DNA of 10,618 bases from an uncultured Erysipelotrichaceae bacterium (GTDB lineage: Bacteria > Bacillota_I > Bacilli_A > Erysipelotrichales > Coprobacillaceae), in assembly GCA_900538465.1 (NCBI GenBank), contig UPXV01000057.1, positions 1 through 10,618 on the forward strand, read 5' to 3'. The notes under the pieces are model-generated. The model saw nothing but the letters and a program-made list of their open reading frames with translations. It was not told where the DNA came from and did no database searches. Made by a program: the position numbers and the translations under genes. Positions 5,956 through 10,618 of this stretch are shown here, in pieces. Position 1 is the first letter of the stretch. Every line of letters begins with the position of its first letter.

Positions 5956-5983
5956 ATTATAAAGAAAATTAAAGAAACGACAA
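5956..5983 (-). promoter_or_regulatory. promoter of the response regulator-kinase operon
   Basis: On the minus strand -10 TATAAT (5961 to 5956) is perfect, and -35 TTGTCG (5983 to 5978) is 16 nt upstream with 4 of 6 matches. Transcription should begin near 5949, right at the AAGGAGGA ribosome site, giving a very short leader and excluding the ATG at 5957. Confidence 0.7.
5960..5977. repeat. tandem direct repeat, possible OmpR-type binding site
   Basis: TAAAGAAA occurs at 5960-5967 and again at 5970-5977, a 10-bp period, one helical turn. OmpR-family regulators bind head-to-tail as dimers on repeats spaced 10-11 bp. The pair overlaps the spacer and -10 of the regulator's own promoter. An inverted copy (TTTCTTT, 5988-5994) lies across the divergent promoter. 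The sequence is A-rich, so chance repeats are possible. Confidence 0.4.
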
Positions 5984-5991
5984 CCTATTTC

Positions 5992-6019
5992 TTTTCATAA
6001 TAGATATTTTTGTTATAAT
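5992..6019 (+). promoter_or_regulatory. extended -10 promoter of the RpiR-family gene
   Basis: TGTTATAAT with a perfect -10 (6014-6019) and TG extension; -35 TTTTCA (5992-5997) at 16-nt spacing matches 4 of 6. It is back to back with the response regulator promoter, only 8 bp separating the two -35 elements, so a protein bound there could affect both. Confidence 0.7.
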
Positions 6020-6039
6020 GTTAAAAAGTAGGTGATATT

Positions 6040-6756
6040 ATGTTTGATGAAGAACAAGTCAAAACTTTTAATCAATTAGAATTAAAAATATATGAGTATA
6101 TTATAAATCATGAACTTCAATTACCCTATATGAGCATTAGGGATTTAGCAAATGAAATTCCAACTTCAACAACATCAATTTTGAGATTTTGTCATAAAAT
6201 AGGGTATGAAGGGTTTAAAGAATTTAAGTATGCTTATAAAAGAACTTTAAGAAATGAAACAAACTTTAAAGATTATGATTTTTTAGAAGTTATCAATTGC
6301 TTAAGAAAATTTGATACGGATTATTATCAAAAATTATTTAATGAAGCCGTTATTATGTTAGCGAATGCAGATACAATCTTATTTTTAGGAATTGGTGATT
6401 CGGGGATTGTAGGACAATATGGGGCAAGAAGATTTTCTAATTATGGGAAGTATGCTTCAGCAATTAATGATCCTTACTATAAGATCCAATTTCCTGGAGA
6501 AACAGCAGTTGTTATTGCACTATCGGTTTCTGGCGAAACAAAAGAAGTCATTAGGGAATTACAAGCTTGTAAAAGATTGGGAAGCCAAATCATTGCCATT
6601 ACAACGACAACAACAAGTACAATTGCAAGAATGAGTGATTTGACTATACCTTATTATATCAATCGTAAAAAAGTGATGAATATTGAAATGACATCACAAG
6701 TTCCTGCAATAAGTATTATAGAAAATTTAGCAAAAATGTGTTTATCACAAATGTGA
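6040..6756 (+). CDS. RpiR/MurR-family transcriptional regulator (HTH plus SIS domain)
   Basis: This 238-residue regulator has an N-terminal RpiR-type helix-turn-helix domain (about 1-75: helix pair MSIRDLANEIPTSTTSILRF at 31-50, then KIGYEGFKEFK). A SIS sugar-phosphate isomerase-fold domain follows (about 105-225), with the phosphosugar loop LFLGIGDSG (114-122) and SVSGETKEV (162-170). Family members bind a sugar phosphate in the SIS domain and control uptake genes for that sugar. The beta-glucoside operon starts 172 bp downstream on the same strand, so a beta-glucoside phosphate or glucose 6-phosphate is the likely effector (inference). A terminator separates it from that operon, so it is probably its own transcript. 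The start at 6040 has AGGTGAT upstream. Activator or repressor action cannot be judged. Confidence 0.88.
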   Translation: MFDEEQVKTFNQLELKIYEYIINHELQLPYMSIRDLANEIPTSTTSILRFCHKIGYEGFKEFKYAYKRTLRNETNFKDYDFLEVINCLRKFDTDYYQKLFNEAVIMLANADTILFLGIGDSGIVGQYGARRFSNYGKYASAINDPYYKIQFPGETAVVIALSVSGETKEVIRELQACKRLGSQIIAITTTTTSTIARMSDLTIPYYINRKKVMNIEMTSQVPAISIIENLAKMCLSQM

Positions 6757-6777
6757 CAAAATGTTACAAAAATGTAA
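6745..6777. repeat. cluster of TGTnACA-type repeats at the end of the RpiR-family gene
   Basis: ATGTGACAAA (6751-6760) and ATGTTACAAA (6761-6770) are tandem 10-mers differing at one base. The same stretch contains TCACA-AA-TGTGA (6745-6756, perfect inverted repeat over the stop codon) and TTACA-AAAA-TGTAA (6764-6777). GTTACAAAA recurs at 6876-6884 in the PTS leader. This could be binding sites or A-rich coincidence. Confidence 0.3.
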
Positions 6778-6806
6778 AAAATTCAAAAAAATGAACCGAT
6801 TTTATG

Positions 6807-6828
6807 AAAGGGCTTAGGCTCTTTTTTT
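6807..6828 (+). terminator. intrinsic terminator after the RpiR-family gene
   Basis: AAAGGGC and GCTCTTT (one G-T wobble) form a 7-bp stem with loop TTAG, immediately followed by a run of Ts. It separates the regulator gene from the PTS promoter, whose weak -35 region falls on this T tract. Confidence 0.8.
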
Positions 6829-6841
6829 GTTTTTAGGGGTT

Positions 6842-6850
6842 TGTTATAAT
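6842..6850 (+). promoter_or_regulatory. extended -10 promoter of the beta-glucoside operon
   Basis: TGTTATAAT gives a perfect -10 (6845-6850) with TG extension. At normal spacing the -35 falls in the terminator T-run and is poor, so activity may depend on the extended -10 or an activator. The predicted start is near 6857. Confidence 0.65.
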
Positions 6851-6855
6851 ACTAG

Positions 6856-6895
6856 CGAAGATAAGATAGAAACCGGTTACAAAATATTATCTTTG
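6856..6895. promoter_or_regulatory. nested inverted repeats with cre-like core in PTS leader
   Basis: CGAAGATAA (6856-6864) pairs with TTATCTTTG (6887-6895) over 9 bp including one G-T. Inside sits the perfect palindrome AACCGGTT (6871-6878), part of AGAAACCGGTTACA (6868-6881), which fits the core cre pattern TGnAAnCGnTnnCA at all fixed positions but the first. The element begins at the predicted transcription start. It could be a CcpA roadblock, an RpiR operator, or an mRNA leader stem. No U-run follows, so it is not a terminator. Confidence 0.5.
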
Positions 6896-6927
6896 ATGTT
6901 TAAATAAAAACAGGGAGGAAACAATGC

Positions 6928-8274
6928 ATGGAAAAAATGCAAGAATTTATGGAACGTTATTTTGTTCCTATTGCAGCTAAAATTAATGGACAACGTCATG
7001 TGGCAGCAGTTCGTGATGCGTTTACATTATCATTTCCATTAACAATGGCTGGATCAATGGTATTATTGATTAACTATGTATTTTTGGATCCTACAGGATT
7101 CGTGGCTAGTCTTTTACATTTAAGAGATTTGATTCCAAATTTAACTGATTATCAAGCTGTTTTAAGTTCTGTTATTAATGGGACAACAAATATTTTAGCT
7201 TTATTAATTGCGTTCTTAGTGGCTTATCAATTAGCTGAAGAAATGCATGGGGATAAAGTTTTATGTGGAATTACATCTTTAGCATCTTATTTTATTCTTT
7301 ATCCTGGTGCTAGAGAATTTGCTGATAAAAGTGGAAGCGGATTAATGACAACATATTTTGGAGCACAAGGTTTATTCGTTGCTTTATTTGTTGGTTTATT
7401 AAGTGCTGAATTATTAGTGAGACTTGGTAGAAATGAAAAATTACGTATTTCAATGCCAGCAATGGTACCACCTGCTGTATCTAAATCATTTAACTTATTA
7501 ATTCCTATTATGATTGTTATGGCAGTGACTGGTTTAGTGAACTTTATTTTTGCAAAAGTAACACCTGATGGTATTCAAGTTTTGATTTATAATGCTATTC
7601 AAGCGCCATTAACATCACTTGGAAGCTCTATGGGAACAATTTTAACATTTGTTGTTGTTCAACAATTTTTATGGATTTTAGGTATTCATGGTCCAAATAC
7701 ACTAAGTGCATTACGTTCAGTGATTTTCACAGAACAAGCAAATGCAAATTTAGCTTATGTTGCTGCTCATGGATCAGCTTGGGGAGCACCTTTCCCAATT
7801 AACTGGGCATCAATTAATGATGCGTTTGGAAATACTGGTGGTTCAGGAGCAACATTAGGTTTGATTATTGCAATGTTTATTGTTGGGCGAAAGAATAAGG
7901 CACAATATCAAATTGCTAAAATGTCTTTAGCACCTGGTTTATTTAATATTAATGAACCAATTATCTTTGGATTCCCTCTTGTTATGAATCCAATGTACAT
8001 CATACCATTTATCTTGTCTCCAGTTGTATGTAATATCATTGGTTGGTTATGTGTTTCTGTTTTTGAAATTATTCCACCAGTGGCTTACAGTGTTGCATGG
8101 ACAACTCCAGGATTCTTGATTCCATTCTTAGGTTCAGGAGCTAATAATATTTTATCATTAGTTGTTGGATTTGTATGTGTAGCTGTCAGCACTCTTATTT
8201 ATATGCCTTTTGTTATGGCAAGTACAAAAGCGGCTTTAAAAGCAGAACAAGCTGAAGGTGAAATGAATGCGTAA
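6928..8274 (+). CDS. celB: PTS EIIC permease, lactose/cellobiose family
   Basis: This 448-residue integral membrane transporter is the sugar-translocating EIIC of a lactose/cellobiose-type phosphotransferase system. The chain is a series of hydrophobic segments with the family signatures HGPN (254-257, with His254) and NINEPIIFG (340-348, with Glu343), the residues that line the sugar site in the related ChbC. The N-terminal MERYFVPIAAKIN and RDAF segments are also typical, and length is standard. No EIIA or EIIB domain is fused or encoded in this window, so they must come from elsewhere. GGGAGG at 6913-6918 is 9 nt from the chosen start; an out-of-frame ATG at 6924 is closer to it. The 3' end overlaps the glucosidase gene by 8 nt. 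Cellobiose or another beta-glucoside is the inferred substrate from the downstream hydrolase. Confidence 0.9.
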   Translation: MEKMQEFMERYFVPIAAKINGQRHVAAVRDAFTLSFPLTMAGSMVLLINYVFLDPTGFVASLLHLRDLIPNLTDYQAVLSSVINGTTNILALLIAFLVAYQLAEEMHGDKVLCGITSLASYFILYPGAREFADKSGSGLMTTYFGAQGLFVALFVGLLSAELLVRLGRNEKLRISMPAMVPPAVSKSFNLLIPIMIVMAVTGLVNFIFAKVTPDGIQVLIYNAIQAPLTSLGSSMGTILTFVVVQQFLWILGIHGPNTLSALRSVIFTEQANANLAYVAAHGSAWGAPFPINWASINDAFGNTGGSGATLGLIIAMFIVGRKNKAQYQIAKMSLAPGLFNINEPIIFGFPLVMNPMYIIPFILSPVVCNIIGWLCVSVFEIIPPVAYSVAWTTPGFLIPFLGSGANNILSLVVGFVCVAVSTLIYMPFVMASTKAALKAEQAEGEMNA

Positions 8275-9685
8275 AGACTTTTTATGGGGCGGTGCTGTTG
8301 CCGCCCATCAAGTTGAAGGTGGTTATAAAGAAGGTAAAAAAGGATTAAATGTTTCTGATATGATGACTGTAGGAAGCCATCAAAAACCACGTATCATTAC
8401 AGAAACAATTATGGATGAATATTATTATCCTAATCATGAAGCCATTGATTTTTATCATCATTATAAAGAAGATATTGCTTTGTTTAAAGAAATGGGATTT
8501 AAATGTTTTAGAACATCTATTTCATGGGCAAGAATTTTTCCTCAAGGTGATGAAAGTCAACCAAATGAAGAAGGATTAAAATTCTATGATGATTTATTTG
8601 ATGAATTATTAAAAAATGATATTCAACCCGTCATTACACTCTCGCATTTTGAAATGCCTTTTGGGTTAGTAAAAAAATATGGTGGGTGGAGAAATCGACA
8701 ACTCATTGATTTCTTTACAAGATTTGCTAAAGTTTGCTTTGAAAGATATCAAGATAAAGTGAAATATTGGATGACATTCAATGAGATTAACAATCAAGCA
8801 AATTATCGTTCAGATGTTTCTGTCTTTACCAATTCTGGTATTCTTTTTAAAGAAAATGAAGATAGAGAAGAAATTGTTTATCAAGCCTCTTTATATGAAT
8901 TAATCGCAAGTGCTATGGCAGTTAAGATAGGACATCAAATAAATCCAAATCTACAAATTGGTTGTATGATGGCTATGACACCTATTTATCCTTATTCATG
9001 TCATCCAGATGATATGTTAAAAGCTGTTGGAGCGAACCATAAACGTTTTTGGTATCTAGATGTTCATGTGAGAGGGAAACTTCCTGGTTATATGAAAACT
9101 TTCTTTGAAAGAAAAAAATATCACCTTGATTTTACAAAAGAAGATGAAGAAATCTTAAAACAAGGATGTGTTGATTATATTGGATTGAGTTATTATATGT
9201 CATTTGTTACAAAAGGCAATGGTGATGAAAATCTTGATTATGATGAATCTCAAGATTTATGTGATAATCCATATATTCAAAAAACCAGATGGGGTTGGCC
9301 AATAGATGCTAAGGGATTAAGATATACTTTAAATTGGTTATATGACCGTTATCAATTACCATTATTCATTGTTGAAAATGGCTTTGGAGCAATTGATGAA
9401 AAAGATGAAGATGGTTTCGTTCATGATAGTTATCGTATAGATTATTTAAGAGAACATATCCAAGAAATGAAAAAGGCTGTTGATATTGATGGTGTTGATT
9501 TGTTAGGCTATACCGTTTGGGGATGCATTGATTGTGTGAGTTTCTCTACTGGAGAAATGAAAAAAAGATATGGATTTATTTATGTTGATAAAAACAATGA
9601 TGGATCAGGCACTTTACAAAGAAGTAAAAAGGACTCTTTTGAATGGTATAAACAAGTCATAGCAAACCAAGGAGAGATATTATAA
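8267..9685 (+). CDS. bglA: GH1 6-phospho-beta-glucosidase
   Basis: This 472-residue cytosolic glycoside hydrolase family 1 enzyme is of standard length. It begins with FLWGGAVAAHQVEGG (5-19), as family members do. The acid/base Glu173 lies in MTFNEIN, and the nucleophile Glu370 in FIVENGFG. The C-terminal SFSTGEMKKRYGFIYVD segment (425-441) carries the Ser...Lys433-Arg-Tyr435 pattern by which phospho-beta-glycosidases hold the 6-phosphate, so it should cleave the phosphorylated sugar delivered by the PTS into glucose 6-phosphate and the aglycone or sugar. The gene overlaps the permease by 8 nt, with AAGGTG inside the permease gene as ribosome site, and overlaps the ROK gene by one base (TAATG). 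6-Phospho-beta-galactosidase is a less likely alternative given the WGCID and ST-G-M motifs of the BglA group. Confidence 0.93.
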   Translation: MRKDFLWGGAVAAHQVEGGYKEGKKGLNVSDMMTVGSHQKPRIITETIMDEYYYPNHEAIDFYHHYKEDIALFKEMGFKCFRTSISWARIFPQGDESQPNEEGLKFYDDLFDELLKNDIQPVITLSHFEMPFGLVKKYGGWRNRQLIDFFTRFAKVCFERYQDKVKYWMTFNEINNQANYRSDVSVFTNSGILFKENEDREEIVYQASLYELIASAMAVKIGHQINPNLQIGCMMAMTPIYPYSCHPDDMLKAVGANHKRFWYLDVHVRGKLPGYMKTFFERKKYHLDFTKEDEEILKQGCVDYIGLSYYMSFVTKGNGDENLDYDESQDLCDNPYIQKTRWGWPIDAKGLRYTLNWLYDRYQLPLFIVENGFGAIDEKDEDGFVHDSYRIDYLREHIQEMKKAVDIDGVDLLGYTVWGCIDCVSFSTGEMKKRYGFIYVDKNNDGSGTLQRSKKDSFEWYKQVIANQGEIL

Positions 9686-10551
9686 TGCGTTATCTTGTAT
9701 TGGATATTGGTGGAAGTTCTATTAAATATGCTTTGATGGATGAAGAGGCTCAGATATATGAACATTCGTCAATACCTACACCTATGGATACTTTAGAAAA
9801 CTTTATTGAGACAATTGGGCAAATCTATGATCAATATAAAGAAATAATTGAAGGTATTGCTATAAGTATGCCGGGAATATTGAATCCACAAACAGGTTAT
9901 TGTTATACAGGAGGAGCATTGCTTTATATTCATGATATCAACATTGTGGAAGCTTTGCAAAAACGTTGTCGTTGTCCAATTACAATTGGTAATGATGCCA
10001 AATGTGCGGCGCAAGCTGAATTGGGTTTTGGAAATTTAAAAGGAATTGATGATGGTGTTGTTATCCTTTTAGGCACTGGAATAGGAGGATGTCTTATTAA
10101 AGATGGTCGTGTTCATTATGGAAAACATTTTTTTGGAGGAGAGTTTTCGTTTGTAAGTACTGATAGTGAAAAACTTTGGTGCCAAGAAAATGGGATAGAT
10201 GGTTTATTAATATGTGTGCAAAAGCGTTTAGAAACTACAGATATCTATAATGGAGTTGAAATCTTTGAAATGGCAAAGCAAGGAAATATAAAAGTTCAAG
10301 AAGGTATTAAAGATTTTGTAAGAATTTTAGTTCGTCAAATTTATAATTTACAGGCAATCTTTGATCCTGAAAAGTTTGTCATTGGTGGAGGAATCAGTGC
10401 TCAATCTTTACTTTTTGAATATATTGAAGAAATAAGTCAAGAGATGTTTAAGAGTCGATTTAATGTTGTGAAGCCATGGGTTGAACCATGTTTATATCAC
10501 AATCATTCTAATTTGATAGGAGCATTATATCAGTTTTTAAATTGTCATTAA
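9685..10551 (+). CDS. bglK: ROK-family kinase, probable beta-glucoside kinase
   Basis: This 288-residue sugar kinase of the ROK family has the phosphate-1 loop LDIGGSSIKYAL (6-17), NPQTGYCYTGGAL (67-79), catalytic Asp104 in GNDAKCAA, phosphate-2 loop GTGIGG (130-135), GGEF (151-154), and IGGGIS near 234 with a closing LIGALYQFL. It lacks the CxCGxxGCxE zinc motif of ROK glucokinases and repressors, and the usual His after GE. Klebsiella BglK, an ATP-dependent kinase that phosphorylates the 6-hydroxyl of cellobiose and related beta-glucosides, shares these features and spacing. Its product would be a substrate for the phospho-glucosidase immediately upstream, giving a PTS-independent entry to the same route. 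Glucokinase acting on the released glucose is the alternative. AAGGAGAG near 9669 and the TAATG overlap fix the start. Confidence 0.8.
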   Translation: MRYLVLDIGGSSIKYALMDEEAQIYEHSSIPTPMDTLENFIETIGQIYDQYKEIIEGIAISMPGILNPQTGYCYTGGALLYIHDINIVEALQKRCRCPITIGNDAKCAAQAELGFGNLKGIDDGVVILLGTGIGGCLIKDGRVHYGKHFFGGEFSFVSTDSEKLWCQENGIDGLLICVQKRLETTDIYNGVEIFEMAKQGNIKVQEGIKDFVRILVRQIYNLQAIFDPEKFVIGGGISAQSLLFEYIEEISQEMFKSRFNVVKPWVEPCLYHNHSNLIGALYQFLNCH

Positions 10552-10557
10552 GAAAGT

Positions 10558-10615
10558 GGAGGATGATAATCTGAAAATAAAAATATATAAGGGAAATTGT
10601 TTATATCTAAAATAA
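10558..10615 (+). other. strong ribosome site without an ATG gene; possible 14-codon remnant
   Basis: GGAGG (10558-10562) is followed 8 nt later by CTG (10571) that would open a 14-residue frame (LKIKIYKGNCLYLK) ending at TAA 10613-10615. The ATG at 10563 stops after three codons. This may be a decayed or frameshifted gene start, a short leader peptide, or chance. The window ends 3 bases later, so nothing more can be said. No terminator is visible after the ROK gene. Confidence 0.2.
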
Positions 10616-10618
10616 GGC

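Noticed and set aside
6856..6895. RAT/terminator switch for a BglG/LicT antiterminator
   Set aside because: No U-run follows the hairpin, no BglG-type gene is present, and the adjacent regulator is of the RpiR family.
1..10618. CRISPR arrays, insertion sequences, phage or toxin-antitoxin genes
   Set aside because: Read on both strands; no spaced repeats, transposase motifs, terminal repeats or unassigned gene pairs were seen.

Overview
The window is AT-rich (about one third G+C by eye). Gram-positive style ribosome sites, sigma-A promoters, tight gene overlaps and rubrerythrin/rubredoxin proteins all suggest an anaerobic low-GC Bacillota, plausibly a gut Erysipelotrichia-type bacterium. The phylum is well supported; the finer placement is a guess. 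No mobile element, CRISPR array, rRNA or phage gene is visible, and no gene-free gap exceeds 300 bases.

Layout. 1-133 (-): a tRNA-Gln and tRNA-Val pair, the Val gene running off the left edge, with its own strong promoter (150-178). 215-1495 (-): a class Ic aspartate aminotransferase ending in a terminator. 1661-4059 (+): a three-gene oxidative-stress operon made of multi-domain redox proteins: flavin reductase-rubredoxin (Hrb type); rubredoxin-unknown domain-rubredoxin; ferredoxin-linker-rubrerythrin-rubredoxin. A perfect 7-1-7 inverted repeat of the Fur/PerR type sits on its promoter. A hairpin and a CcpA-type cre lie between genes one and two. 4099-5933 (-): an OmpR-type response regulator and its histidine kinase, convergent with the redox operon and sharing a bidirectional terminator with it. 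6040-6756 (+): an RpiR-family sugar-phosphate-sensing regulator, divergent from the response regulator. 6928-10551 (+): a beta-glucoside operon with a PTS EIIC of the lactose/cellobiose family, a GH1 6-phospho-beta-glucosidase and a ROK kinase resembling beta-glucoside kinase (BglK). Its leader holds a cre-like palindrome nested in a longer inverted repeat.

How the genes work together. The redox operon reads as a self-contained route from NAD(P)H through flavin and several rubredoxin/ferredoxin centres to a diiron peroxidase, induced when a peroxide-sensing PerR-type repressor leaves the box. The sugar operon imports beta-glucosides as phosphosugars, cleaves them, and can also phosphorylate unphosphorylated disaccharide. 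The neighbouring RpiR protein is the obvious candidate local regulator, with catabolite control through the cre.

The best candidates for something under-described are the middle redox protein (two rubredoxins around a helical domain I cannot place) and the ferredoxin-rubrerythrin fusion, with its odd first cluster motif and roughly 100-residue helical linker.
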